A stretch of 64,000 bases of DNA from Alphaproteobacteria bacterium (GTDB taxonomy: Bacteria; Pseudomonadota; Alphaproteobacteria; Rs-D84). Numbering within the stretch: position 1 is the stretch's first letter; each line of letters begins with the position of its first letter. This document shows positions 42,368 to 51,497 of the stretch, one piece after another. The notes below the pieces were generated by a model, which was not told the DNA's origin, did not search any database, and worked only from the letters and a program-made list of their open reading frames with translations. The translations under genes were made by a program, and so were the position numbers. The stretch spans positions 1-64,000 of the forward strand of contig JAFVOS010000006.1 of assembly GCA_017505705.1 (NCBI GenBank), written 5' to 3'.

Positions 42368-43050
42368 TTCTTGGATACTTTAGACAAAGCTTGGGCAATA
42401 GTCAAGCCGTCCCGCAATATAGGCTCAAAATTCATGGGTAATCCCCGATGTAATGTTGTGCCAGTCTTGGCCCCAACACGACCACGTATAAGTACCCGTT
42501 CGGCAGTGTCTTGACCACCAAATAGAGGCAAGATATTTATGTCACCACAGCTGGCAGACATGACGGAAATTATGTCGGCAACCGTTAGTGCGTCTGTAAT
42601 GATACAGCAATATCCATTGGGTTTTGTGCGGGCGACACATCGTTTTACCCACTGGGGCAGATTTGCATTGTGGTGGGCGTTGTGCTTGGCTGGTGTTCCA
42701 CGAAAGTATGGTGGGTTTGACACAACCAAGTCAAATGTGCGGTTTGTGCGCCATGTGGATATGTCTGCCTGGATTAATTCCAGCTGATGGTTGTTTAGTT
42801 TGGCGTTGTCAGCGGCACTTGCCAGCATTTGTTCAGATGTATCCAGTCCTGTGATGGTGGCAGATGGATTGTTGGCCAGTATGCATAAGGATACACCGCC
42901 ACTGCCAATGCCAACGTCCAGGACAGAGTGTATGTTTTTTGTTGGGGCAAACGCTGCCAGCCATACTGCGTCGGATGTCGGATTGTAAGTTCCACGACGC
43001 ATACGAACCCGTCCGCCCATTAAGGTAAAAATTTCTTGTTTTTCAGACAT
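42364..43050 (-). CDS. tRNA1(Val) (A37) N6-methyltransferase-like protein
   Basis: A 228-residue SAM-dependent methyltransferase of the TrmN6/YfiC type. It has the SAM motif VLDVGIGSGGVSLC and the amino-methyltransferase signature VVSNPPYFRG (NPPY). TNPTSDAVWLAAF-type N-terminus (GTYNPTSDAVWLAAFAP) is also that of the family. The start at 43050 (MSEKQEIF) is chosen after TATAGGT. Its exact RNA substrate is inference. Confidence 0.8.
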   Translation of the reverse strand: MSEKQEIFTLMGGRVRMRRGTYNPTSDAVWLAAFAPTKNIHSVLDVGIGSGGVSLCILANNPSATITGLDTSEQMLASAADNAKLNNHQLELIQADISTWRTNRTFDLVVSNPPYFRGTPAKHNAHHNANLPQWVKRCVARTKPNGYCCIITDALTVADIISVMSASCGDINILPLFGGQDTAERVLIRGRVGAKTGTTLHRGLPMNFEPILRDGLTIAQALSKVSKK

Positions 43051-43088
43051 ACCTATATAATAATTCATCAAAATCAAAAGGCAAGTCT

Positions 43089-44078
43089 ATGTTTAATGAT
43101 GTTATTGTTGTACAAAGTGCGGTAAGTGCGTTTAATAATGCGGCCTTGTTTGCCCCAGCTTTTTTTTGGTGGGCTATATTGGCTGTGCCTTTGATGATTG
43201 TGGTATGGTGGTGTGCGCCGACAATTTTGGATAAGTTGCAATGGGGTTCGAATAATTTTATGGCACGCTGTGGTGTATGGTTGTCTGTTTTTACATTTTT
43301 GTGGTTGGTTTTGTTCGGTGGAAATTATCAGGTTTTGCGTGATGGGGCGACTGTTTTGCCGTTTATGATTGCGGTGGTTGTGTTTTTGACGTCTTTGTTC
43401 GTTGGATCACATATTAGAGATTTTGACGCTTATAAACCAAGCGTTTATGTGCGTGTTGCATGTACAACGGTTTTAATAATTGCGCTGGGACTGTCAGATA
43501 TGCATGCGTGGTGGGGGCCTGTGTTGCAAATCGGTGCATGTGTTGCGGGGTGGTGCTTTGGGCGTTTGGCGAATGGCGCAATGCGACCCGCAGCAGGGAT
43601 GGTTTTGATTATGTTGATGGTTGTTGCGTCAATGCTGATGCAACCAGAATTTTTTAGATTTGGTCAATTGGGAAATTTGACCCCAATTCATTTGTTGTTC
43701 ATTATGTTGATGGCTGTTTGTGGTATGGCGGTGGTTGCGATAAATAACGTTAAACCTTTGGCGCGGATTGGTAATGGTGTATATGTTAAGTTAAAATGGT
43801 TAATGCGTGTTATTGTTTTGTTAACAATGGCGTTGTTTTTATTGACTGAATCAGTTCCGTTGTTCTTTGGTGTTTGTGTGTCAACGTTGGTTATGTTTGC
43901 AATGTCTGTATGGCATTGTAATAGAGTCACAGGAGCATTGTCAGATCAGCTGTTGGCAATAATGTTGGTGCTGTTTGGGGCGATGACATGTATGCCTGTC
44001 GTCAGTGCAATGGGGGTGTTGTGGTGGACAATTTTGCCACGACAGGGATTTTGGACTGAAATTAAACGGTTGTTATAG
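43089..44078 (+). CDS. Polytopic membrane protein, unknown family
   Basis: A 329-residue protein with about nine hydrophobic helices and many Trp residues. No motif recognised. The largest soluble part is a short loop (SHIRDFDAYKPS). It precedes lpxA by 84 bases and divides its promoter region with the methyltransferase gene on the other strand, so a role in envelope biogenesis is possible but not shown. Confidence 0.65.
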   Translation: MFNDVIVVQSAVSAFNNAALFAPAFFWWAILAVPLMIVVWWCAPTILDKLQWGSNNFMARCGVWLSVFTFLWLVLFGGNYQVLRDGATVLPFMIAVVVFLTSLFVGSHIRDFDAYKPSVYVRVACTTVLIIALGLSDMHAWWGPVLQIGACVAGWCFGRLANGAMRPAAGMVLIMLMVVASMLMQPEFFRFGQLGNLTPIHLLFIMLMAVCGMAVVAINNVKPLARIGNGVYVKLKWLMRVIVLLTMALFLLTESVPLFFGVCVSTLVMFAMSVWHCNRVTGALSDQLLAIMLVLFGAMTCMPVVSAMGVLWWTILPRQGFWTEIKRLL

Positions 44079-44162
44079 TTTGTTATATTTCTTTAATACC
44101 AATTTTTGTCATAATAATGTATGATTTCTGCAGTGTTAATGTAAAAACAAAGAAGTTATATT

Positions 44163-44960
44163 ATGGCGATACATCCAACTGCTATTATTCATGAAGGTGC
44201 AAAATTGGGCGCAGATTGTAAAATTGGCCCATATTGTATTATTGGTTCAAATGTTGTCCTGGGGGATCGTGTGGAATTGGTTTCACATGTTGTTATAGAT
44301 GGAAAAACATCAATTGGTGATGATTCTATTGTATATCCGTTCGCTGTGCTGGGCGTGATGAGCCAAGATTTAAAGTGGCAGGATGAAGCAACAATGACCG
44401 GGTTGCGCATCGGTAAAAGGTGTAAAATTCGTGAATATGCAACAATTCATTCTGGAACACCTGCGTCTGATGGTACAGTTATTGGTGATGACTGTCAGAT
44501 TATGGTTAATGCGCACGTTGGTCATGACTGCAAGGTCGGAAACAGTGTTGTTATGTCAAATTTGGTTCAGGTCGCAGGACATGTTGAAATTGAAGATTTT
44601 GCAATATTGTCTGGCGGCGTGATGGTGTTGCAGTTTGCACGTATTGGGCGTAATGCATTTATTGGTGGTATGTCGGGGGTTGGTAATGACGTGTTGCCAT
44701 ATGCAATATATGATGGTAATCGTGCTGTTTATCGTACAATTAATCGTGTTGGGTTGATGCGTCATGGCTTTACAAATGACGATATGCATGCAATTCATTC
44801 TGTATACTCGGCTGTATTTCGTGACGCCGAAGGAACGGTTGCGGAACGCCTGGCCAAAGTGCGCAAGGAAGTAAAAAATAACAAATATGCCATGGATGCC
44901 ATTGACTTTATTGAAAATCGTTCAAAACGTGGTATTGGAACATCTAAAAATGCAGAATAA
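44163..44960 (+). CDS. lpxA: UDP-N-acetylglucosamine acyltransferase
   Basis: A 265-residue first enzyme of lipid A synthesis, transferring a hydroxyacyl chain to UDP-GlcNAc. The left-handed beta-helix hexapeptide repeats start at IHPTAIIHEGAKLGADCKIG; the catalytic His lies in NAHVGHDCKVG; the C-terminal helical part (GFTNDDMHAIHSVY) is present. lpxB overlaps its last 11 bases. The usual intervening alphaproteobacterial lpxI is absent here. Confidence 0.95.
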   Translation: MAIHPTAIIHEGAKLGADCKIGPYCIIGSNVVLGDRVELVSHVVIDGKTSIGDDSIVYPFAVLGVMSQDLKWQDEATMTGLRIGKRCKIREYATIHSGTPASDGTVIGDDCQIMVNAHVGHDCKVGNSVVMSNLVQVAGHVEIEDFAILSGGVMVLQFARIGRNAFIGGMSGVGNDVLPYAIYDGNRAVYRTINRVGLMRHGFTNDDMHAIHSVYSAVFRDAEGTVAERLAKVRKEVKNNKYAMDAIDFIENRSKRGIGTSKNAE

Positions 44961-46089
44961 AAAGAAAACAGTATTTGTAATTGCCGGCGAAGTTTCTGGC
45001 GATGTATTGGGGGCGCGTATCATGCAGCAAATGCCAGATGCGCGCTTTGTTGGTATTGGTGGTGAAAACATGGTTGCGGCTGGATTAAAACCATTGTTTC
45101 CAATGGGTGATTTGGCTGTTATGGGTATTGTAGAGGTTGTCGCACATGCCCGTACGTTAACACGCAGAATTCGTGAAACAGTTAATGCTGTACTGGATAT
45201 TAAACCAGATGTTGTGTTAAGTATTGATGCCCCGGGATTTGTTAAAAGTGTAATTAAGCAAATTAAGAAAACTGATGCTGGTCAGGAATTGATAAAAAAT
45301 GGTTTGCGTTTTCAGCATGTGGTTGCCCCCCAGGTTTGGGCATGGCGTTCGGGACGTGCAAAAAAATATGCGAAAACATTTGATAAATTATATGCTTTCT
45401 TTGATTTTGAGGTGCCCTATTTTACCAAACATGGTTTGGATACGGTTGCGGTTGGTCATCCGATTGCAGATGGTATAATTGGTAAGTTTGATGCACTGAA
45501 AAGTAATACAAAAGAAAAAATTATAACCCTGGTTCCAGGCAGCCGTATGTCAGAAGTAAGGCGTCTGATGCCAATAATGCGTGATGTGGTTGATATGTTG
45601 TCACGCAATGGGTTCTTGGGGTACAAGTTTGTTATTCCGACAGTAGAAACAACAGCTGACTATATTAAGGATGAGATTGCAAAATGGAATGTTAAACCGA
45701 TCTTAGTGCCGTCCAACGAAAGATATGCTGTTTATTCTAAGACTTATATTGCAATTGTTGCAAGTGGTACTGTTTCTGCAGAATTGGCAATGATGCATGT
45801 GCCGACAATTGTGGTGTATAAGATGAATCCGGTGACAATGTGGTTTGCCCGCAGAATGATTCATGTCAAATGGGTGTCTTTGGTTAATATTTTGCTTAAT
45901 CGAATGGTGTATCCAGAACTGTTGGGTGGGGATGCAAATCCGGAAAAAATAATCGAAGCTTTTGGGCAATTAACAATACCATCGGTTCGAGAAAAAATGA
46001 TTGCAGAATTAAAATCTGCTGATAAATTATGGCATCGTGGTGGTGGGGCCAGCAAGGTTATAGCCGACCAGGTAATGGAATCAATTTAG
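44950..46089 (+). CDS. lpxB: Lipid-A-disaccharide synthase
   Basis: A 379-residue GT19 enzyme joining 2,3-diacyl-GlcN-1-P and its UDP form. VIAGEVSGDVLGARIM, PDVVLSIDAPGF, VVAPQVWAWRSGRAKKY and VASGTVSAELAMMHVPTIVVYK are family motifs. The start at 44950 (MQNKKKTVFVIAG) overlaps lpxA. The genes together supply lipid A and so indicate a true outer membrane with LPS. Terminated by a strong hairpin. Confidence 0.95.
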   Translation: MQNKKKTVFVIAGEVSGDVLGARIMQQMPDARFVGIGGENMVAAGLKPLFPMGDLAVMGIVEVVAHARTLTRRIRETVNAVLDIKPDVVLSIDAPGFVKSVIKQIKKTDAGQELIKNGLRFQHVVAPQVWAWRSGRAKKYAKTFDKLYAFFDFEVPYFTKHGLDTVAVGHPIADGIIGKFDALKSNTKEKIITLVPGSRMSEVRRLMPIMRDVVDMLSRNGFLGYKFVIPTVETTADYIKDEIAKWNVKPILVPSNERYAVYSKTYIAIVASGTVSAELAMMHVPTIVVYKMNPVTMWFARRMIHVKWVSLVNILLNRMVYPELLGGDANPEKIIEAFGQLTIPSVREKMIAELKSADKLWHRGGGASKVIADQVMESI

Positions 46090-46091
46090 TT

Positions 46092-46124
46092 TTAAAAAAA
46101 AGCCCCTTGTTGGGGGCTTTTTTA
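46092..46124. terminator. Terminator of lpxB
   Basis: AAAAAAAGCCCC-TTGT-TGGGGGCTTTTTT. Confidence 0.85.
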
Positions 46125-46144
46125 ATCCTGTATTAAATGCATTT

Positions 46145-48826
46145 TTACATTGCCAATCCTTCGGGAACTTCCGTATCGTTGATGATAACAGAATCACATA
46201 ATTCTTGACTGTTAATTATGTTATAGCCTTCTTCGTCATCACGTTTACGGACCATTGGACATACCTGGTTGTCGCTTGAGAACAGAGCACGTGTACACCA
46301 TGCTGTTTCGTCGTCTACAGCTTCGGTGTTTGTGGTTGTATAGCGGCAAGACGAGTCGTTCATGCCATGTGCCTGTGGTAAAATAGGCATGCATTTTGCT
46401 GTTTTACCATTTTTGCTGCGTCGGGCACCATTTTCCCAACATGAACATGTGCCCCAAGATTGTGTGTCAACGGATAATGTATAGTTGCGTGGACACATGT
46501 CTTCATGTGCCATAACGCCAAAGTATTCTTCAATTTTACTGCCTTCGCCATATTCAAAATTTGCCTTGCACAGGTTGTTTGGATCATAGTTTTTGCTGAT
46601 ATATTGTCTTTCTACAAAGCGTCCCTGGATGTTAGAGCACTGGGTTGTTAATATGTCGACCACCTGGTTATATATTTCGGTGGCAACCCCCGTTGAGCGC
46701 AGACGACGATTAGAAAATTCGGAATCACTTGTGGAATATAAACCATATAATTTTGAATAATCTGTAATACCTGAATTTTCTGGTGGTTTTTGACCAATGA
46801 CAGTTATCTTTTTGTTGTTGGCATTGGTGTCTTCGTATACAAACATTTTATCCAATCCGCCAAATGCGGCTTCTATGATTTTTGTGTCGTTGCAGGATTC
46901 GATATTTTGCAGCTGTTTGGCGCATGTGGAAACATATCTGACCCATCCGCCCTTGTATATGGATTCGTTCTTAAAGAATTCTTTCTTGTAGCTGGCATCG
47001 TATTCTGGGTTATCTTTACCATCCTCGGTTTTTTCGCGTGTTTTTATATCATACCAATCCTCACTGATTACTTCGTATAGTGTAAACCAATCTGGCGCAG
47101 TTCCCGTATTTGGGGTGAAAATACCACTGTATGGATAATAGAAGTTTTCATAGCCTGTTCCACCGAAACTGTCAAAGCATTGCTTTGCTACGGCACGACA
47201 AGCTGCCAAAATATCTGTGTCTTGGCGACGATCAATGTATTGAGATATTATGTCGCCGTCAAACATGTTATTGCATGATTGAACATAGTCTGTACACATT
47301 GCACTGTTCAGCGCAACACGATCTGGTTGAATTGACAGACCGCTGTCACCCAATAATTCTTTCATGGCATCGGTCATTGACTGGTCCCCGTTCATATAGC
47401 ATGCGGATACAAAATCAAAGCATCCTTGACGGATTTCGGATACTTTGGACTTTTGGGCATAGTAGATGGCCAACATTGCTTTGTCCAGGTATTCGGCCCA
47501 TACGTCGTCGGCAATTTCTGTACATTTGTCCAAGGCATCAGATGCAAATTTTTTCGTTTTATTTTCAAAGTTTTGTACAAATTTTCGGTTGTTTGTGATT
47601 TTTGATAGTTTTTGATTCGCTGCATCGACCCCAGATGAAAATGTTAACAGTTCTTCCAGTTTATAAAAATTTGCTACACCTGCAATTGGTTTGCCTGTTT
47701 CTAAATTGATGTATTCACCATTGTCCAGGCATCTGTGATATCCAGCCCCACAAACCTGTTCGCTAAGTATTGCAGTTTCAACCTGGTTCAGACATGTCGT
47801 AAAGTCAGATGAATTATGTTTTTGGCGGTTTTCAACACGTGCCAGGTCAAGCATTGCACTGCCTTCACGTATGGAAGATTTCATTTGCTTTTGTGTGTTG
47901 GTTATTGCTGTTTGTACAGTGTTACAGTCTTGTTCAACCGCCATCAGGTATGCAGTAATTGCACGCTGTAATGATGCGTCATTGCAATCTTCACGTACGG
48001 CATTACGGCATTGTGGATATACGGCATTATACAGGTTTTGACCGTTGTATTTGGCAATTGCTTGGCCGGCATCCATGGTGCCAAATGCATTTGCGGTGTC
48101 AAAAGACAGGTTAATAGAATTTAAGTCTGTATATTTGCCACCAACATTTGTATCTTTGCCACGGATAGAATTCATAATTGCTTGTAATAATGCCTTGGAT
48201 GCAGATGTGTCGTCTGTTAGGGCTTTTTCACCTTCGGATGCGGTTTTCATCGCAGATGCCTGGGCAGCTGTCATCCCAACGACAGTCAGGTTTTCATTAA
48301 ATGCTGTTAATTGTTCGCCGGCGTCATTTAATACCTTGCGTGCTTCGGTTAAATCAAAAACACGATTGCTGCAAGAGCATCTGCGATAATCGTCATTTTT
48401 CAGACTGCAGAACTGGTCCATGCAAGTAAAATAAGAGTTTTTGCAGCGCTCATATTCTGCACCAGTGCGTGTTTGCGTTAAGTCAACAGAATTTGTTTGT
48501 GTGTTTGTGGCACGTGCAGTCACCTTTTGTACAGGGGCAGATGTGCTTTTCGATGTTTTTTCTGTTCTGGGTGACATGTCAGCGGTGGTGGCTGTGCGTG
48601 CGGTTGTAGAACGTGAATATACAGGTACACGAACAGCCGGTTTAGAATTTCGTGATGAAACGGATTGGTTGGTGTGATTGCTTCGCACACTGGTTGTGGA
48701 TACACGTTGGGTGTTTGCTGTATTGCCATTTTTTGTGCGTACAGCCACATTGCCGTCACGTGTGACGGCACCTGCCCCGCTTAAAAATATCAGGCACGAT
48801 ACGGTAAAAATCAGAATCTTTCTCAT
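46145..48826 (-). CDS. Large exported Cys-rich protein with Cx6Cx4Cx9CxC module
   Basis: An 893-residue protein, family not recognised. A signal peptide (ILIFTVSCLIFLSGAGA) is followed by a Thr/Ser/Arg-rich disordered region to about residue 125. Then comes a five-Cys module (RCKNSYFTCMDQFC...RRCSCS), with the same spacing as in the 3655-4635 protein, then long helical segments with scattered Cys (VCGAGYHRCLDN; CFDFVSACYM; DYVQSCNNMF). It has a C-terminal Cys cluster (WGTCSCWENG). Probably periplasmic or cell-surface scaffold, disulfide bonded. Monocistronic. Confidence 0.8.
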   Translation of the reverse strand: MRKILIFTVSCLIFLSGAGAVTRDGNVAVRTKNGNTANTQRVSTTSVRSNHTNQSVSSRNSKPAVRVPVYSRSTTARTATTADMSPRTEKTSKSTSAPVQKVTARATNTQTNSVDLTQTRTGAEYERCKNSYFTCMDQFCSLKNDDYRRCSCSNRVFDLTEARKVLNDAGEQLTAFNENLTVVGMTAAQASAMKTASEGEKALTDDTSASKALLQAIMNSIRGKDTNVGGKYTDLNSINLSFDTANAFGTMDAGQAIAKYNGQNLYNAVYPQCRNAVREDCNDASLQRAITAYLMAVEQDCNTVQTAITNTQKQMKSSIREGSAMLDLARVENRQKHNSSDFTTCLNQVETAILSEQVCGAGYHRCLDNGEYINLETGKPIAGVANFYKLEELLTFSSGVDAANQKLSKITNNRKFVQNFENKTKKFASDALDKCTEIADDVWAEYLDKAMLAIYYAQKSKVSEIRQGCFDFVSACYMNGDQSMTDAMKELLGDSGLSIQPDRVALNSAMCTDYVQSCNNMFDGDIISQYIDRRQDTDILAACRAVAKQCFDSFGGTGYENFYYPYSGIFTPNTGTAPDWFTLYEVISEDWYDIKTREKTEDGKDNPEYDASYKKEFFKNESIYKGGWVRYVSTCAKQLQNIESCNDTKIIEAAFGGLDKMFVYEDTNANNKKITVIGQKPPENSGITDYSKLYGLYSTSDSEFSNRRLRSTGVATEIYNQVVDILTTQCSNIQGRFVERQYISKNYDPNNLCKANFEYGEGSKIEEYFGVMAHEDMCPRNYTLSVDTQSWGTCSCWENGARRSKNGKTAKCMPILPQAHGMNDSSCRYTTTNTEAVDDETAWCTRALFSSDNQVCPMVRKRDDEEGYNIINSQELCDSVIINDTEVPEGLAM

Positions 48827-48971
48827 CTTCTTTGAAATGTTAGCAAATTTATAAAAATCAGGGCAAGTGAAAAGATGATTTTGAATATATGATTTTAATG
48901 ATATTTTTTAGATTGTTGGTTATTTTTCTTGTTGCATTTGGGGGATTTTTAATATAATATATCAGACGCCT

Positions 48972-49058
48972 GCGGATATGGCGGAATTGGTAGACGCGCT
49001 AGTTTCAGGTACTAGTGGTGGCGACACCTTGGAAGTTCGAGTCTTCTTATCCGCACCA
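48972..49058 (+). tRNA. tRNA-Leu (anticodon CAG)
   Basis: An 87-base class II tRNA: acceptor GCGGATA/TATCCGC, anticodon arm CTAGT-TTCAGGT-ACTAG, long variable arm, encoded CCA. Confidence 0.93.
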
Positions 49059-49063
49059 ATTTT

Positions 49064-49139
49064 GGGGTTGTAGCTCAGCTGATAGAGCGCTACGTTCGCA
49101 TCGTAGAGGTCGTGGGTTTGAGTCCCATCAGCTCCACCA
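49064..49139 (+). tRNA. tRNA-Ala (anticodon CGC)
   Basis: A 76-base cloverleaf, anticodon arm CTACG-TTCGCAT-CGTAG, T-loop TTTGAGT, encoded CCA. The acceptor has two G-U pairs. Confidence 0.9.
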
Positions 49140-49160
49140 GATTGTGTGTTATGAGTCTTC

Positions 49161-49247
49161 GGGGATATGGCGGAATGGTAGACGCTGAGGACTTAAAATC
49201 CTTTGGTCATTGCGACCGTGTGGGTTCAAGTCCCACTATCCCCACCA
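49161..49247 (+). tRNA. tRNA-Leu (anticodon TAA)
   Basis: An 87-base class II tRNA: acceptor GGGGATA/TATCCCC, anticodon loop CTTAAAA, long variable arm, encoded CCA. Confidence 0.93.
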
Positions 49248-49294
49248 CCGTTTTAGAATACACATGTTCGCCGTATGGCGATTTTTTTTTAAAA

Positions 49295-49371
49295 GGATGA
49301 ATAGCTCAGTTGGTTAGAGCATCACGTTCACATCGTGGGGGTCGCTGGTTCGAGTCCAGTTTCATCCACCA
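49295..49371 (+). tRNA. tRNA-Val (anticodon CAC)
   Basis: A 77-base cloverleaf: acceptor GGATGAA/TTCATCC, anticodon arm CACG-TTCACAT-CGTG, T-arm CTGG-TTCGAGT-CCAG, encoded CCA. Confidence 0.93.
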
Positions 49372-49376
49372 AAATT

Positions 49377-49404
49377 AAAAATCCCCCATGTCGGGGGATT
49401 TTCT
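49377..49404. terminator. Terminator of the tRNA cluster
   Basis: AAAATCCCCC-ATGT-CGGGGGATTTT, convergent with the next gene. Confidence 0.75.
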
Positions 49405-49720
49405 ATCTTAAGCCCTTGGCACGACAGCATGCCGATGCGGCTGCCTTCCAATCTGAATATTGTTTTGATGGATTGCGCAGGTCTTTCCATGGTTGCCAAC
49501 CGCCACAGTTCTTGTTCGCACCGGTGCCAGAACATTTTACATAACGGCGCAAAGAACAAGTTTGGTTTGAAACCTTGCCAGATGGGGTTGTGCATTTTAC
49601 AACGATATTTTGATTCTTGGCATCGTTTTTACCCAATTCACGTGAAGATAAAACCTGGTACGCAGATGCAGATGTAATGCCCAGACTAATAATCATAAGT
49701 GCAGATATTATCTTTTTCAT
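49403..49720 (-). CDS. Small exported Cys-containing protein
   Basis: A 105-residue protein, family not recognised. Start at 49720 follows GGGGGAAAA on the minus strand and gives a clean signal peptide (IISALMIISLGITSASA). The mature part is basic with six Cys (VKCTTPSG, QTCSLRRYVKC, NKNCGGW, ASACCRAKG), as expected of a disulfide-stabilised periplasmic protein. Its Trp-rich GGWQPWKDL segment is distinctive. Confidence 0.7.
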   Translation of the reverse strand: MKKIISALMIISLGITSASAYQVLSSRELGKNDAKNQNIVVKCTTPSGKVSNQTCSLRRYVKCSGTGANKNCGGWQPWKDLRNPSKQYSDWKAAASACCRAKGLR

Positions 49721-49784
49721 TTTTTCCCCCATGTGTTCACTTATATTATATGTAAATGTATACAAAAATACAACAGGAATAAAT

Positions 49785-51497
49785 CTATTCTGCGGTTGTC
49801 CATGGCGTGTCGTTCATAATAAGGTAGTATAACCCCGCCCCGTCTGTGCCAGGATTGCGAATGATTGGGCGCACAACAAATATGTCAATGTTGCAATATG
49901 ATTTATTATATTCGATTAAATCTTGGTGCAGTTTGGTTGCAAAATCCATTGCCTGCAGGTATGCCGCATCATCATCGGTGGGGGAAATTGAACTGCCCGC
50001 CCACATCAGCCACATGCCATGATTGACAATGTTCTCTTGCCCCTGAAGGTCGTCAGCAGACAGCAACAATAATGGCGCAAATTCAAGATTGTTTGTGAAA
50101 TCGCCAGTGCTGGTTTCTGTCAAATCGTACATGCCACCGATGAATTTTATTGTCCCATACAGAATGCCAGTGGCGGCCCCTGCCCGGCCCAATGCGCCGA
50201 TGTTTTTCATTGTTGATTGAAACAGCCAGTCTTTTACACGCCCTGATTTCATGCCACTGCGTGCAATACGTGCAGCCTTGTCCAGTTGTTTTGTGCCGGT
50301 GTTTACAGATTTAAATGCTTTGAACCCACGTGCAAGAATGTTGCCGGTTTGCTTTGCACCACGCAGACCACGAATGTTGCGAAATGTGTTTCGGTATTCA
50401 TTTATCTTGGAAAATGTGTTCGACATTTGTTTGAATTGTTTAACATTGTCGTCCGCTTTTTCTAAATCTGACATTCGCTTGGTCAGGTCTTTGATTTCGT
50501 CTGTGCGACGGGCGTATTCGGCGGCATATTCGGTGGCATCATGGACCTTGTCCAAATTTTTTAATGCGTCGTTGGCGTTGTCCAGTTGGTTCGCAAGACG
50601 TACATAGTCCTGGACGGCTGGAACCTGGCGCAGGGATTTTAATGCAGGACGCATGTTGTTTAAAATTCGGGCAGCACGTGCAGATTTTGTCGCACCTGTT
50701 ATAACCTGGGAACCGCCAAATGTGGCAACGGTTAGTGCAACATCCAATGCAATTTCAGCGTATGATATCCACTGTAAATTTACGTCGCCAGCCACATAAT
50801 AATCATTGGTATCGTTTTCTATATCAACGGTCATTTCACGCATGACATGGTTGATTTCTGTGCTGTCACGTGTCAGTGCACTTTTGCCAGTGCATGTGCC
50901 ACCATGATTTTTTGGAAATAAATTATCGATGTTGTCGTTAATATAGTCCAATGAAATAGTATTGTTTTTATCTGGGCCAACAAAGTTATCCAGTGCGCCA
51001 TGTTCAACAACCATTATCGCATACCAGGCCGGATCAACGTTCGTCCATATTGCGTCATCTGCGCCCACACGTGGATTCGGTTCGGCCAGTGGCAGATCAC
51101 GTTTACCCCTAATGGTCAGGCGCTGTTTTAATATTTGGGGTTGTGTTTCATAGTTTACAACAATTTCACGCCCCCCAGGGAATGTGTACTGAATGGGGGT
51201 GAATTTAATTGTTTCATTGTCGGCAATCTCGGCAATCTCAGGACATTTTAAAACATCGGCCAATACATTCTGGTCTGAAAAAACACGATATATCCATTGC
51301 TGGATGATTTCTTCGCTGTCGGATTCAGAAATGGCGCTTGCAGTTTCAGCCAGCCCCCTTGCAAATACCTTTGATGCACATTCAGTGTCGTCAGGTGTGG
51401 GGGTAACAATTTCTTTTTGTGTGACAATATCGACAGTGGCCATTGATGTAAATGGAATGGTCAGATAGATGAATAAATAAAAAAATTTTTTATTCAA
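49785..51497 (-). CDS. Large exported helical protein
   Basis: A 570-residue protein, family not recognised. An N-terminal signal (FFYLFIYLTIPFTSMA) precedes an N-terminal domain with Pro/Asp-rich loops. A long helical, coiled-coil-like region (about residues 270-400; ARRTDEIKDLTKRMSDLEK) follows, with a short hydrophobic segment near 430 (GAATGILYGTIKFIGG). Overlaps the upstream exported-protein gene by 8 bases, so the two are co-translated; with the prepilin peptidase upstream they may form an envelope-assembly operon. Confidence 0.7.
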   Translation of the reverse strand: MNKKFFYLFIYLTIPFTSMATVDIVTQKEIVTPTPDDTECASKVFARGLAETASAISESDSEEIIQQWIYRVFSDQNVLADVLKCPEIAEIADNETIKFTPIQYTFPGGREIVVNYETQPQILKQRLTIRGKRDLPLAEPNPRVGADDAIWTNVDPAWYAIMVVEHGALDNFVGPDKNNTISLDYINDNIDNLFPKNHGGTCTGKSALTRDSTEINHVMREMTVDIENDTNDYYVAGDVNLQWISYAEIALDVALTVATFGGSQVITGATKSARAARILNNMRPALKSLRQVPAVQDYVRLANQLDNANDALKNLDKVHDATEYAAEYARRTDEIKDLTKRMSDLEKADDNVKQFKQMSNTFSKINEYRNTFRNIRGLRGAKQTGNILARGFKAFKSVNTGTKQLDKAARIARSGMKSGRVKDWLFQSTMKNIGALGRAGAATGILYGTIKFIGGMYDLTETSTGDFTNNLEFAPLLLLSADDLQGQENIVNHGMWLMWAGSSISPTDDDAAYLQAMDFATKLHQDLIEYNKSYCNIDIFVVRPIIRNPGTDGAGLYYLIMNDTPWTTAE

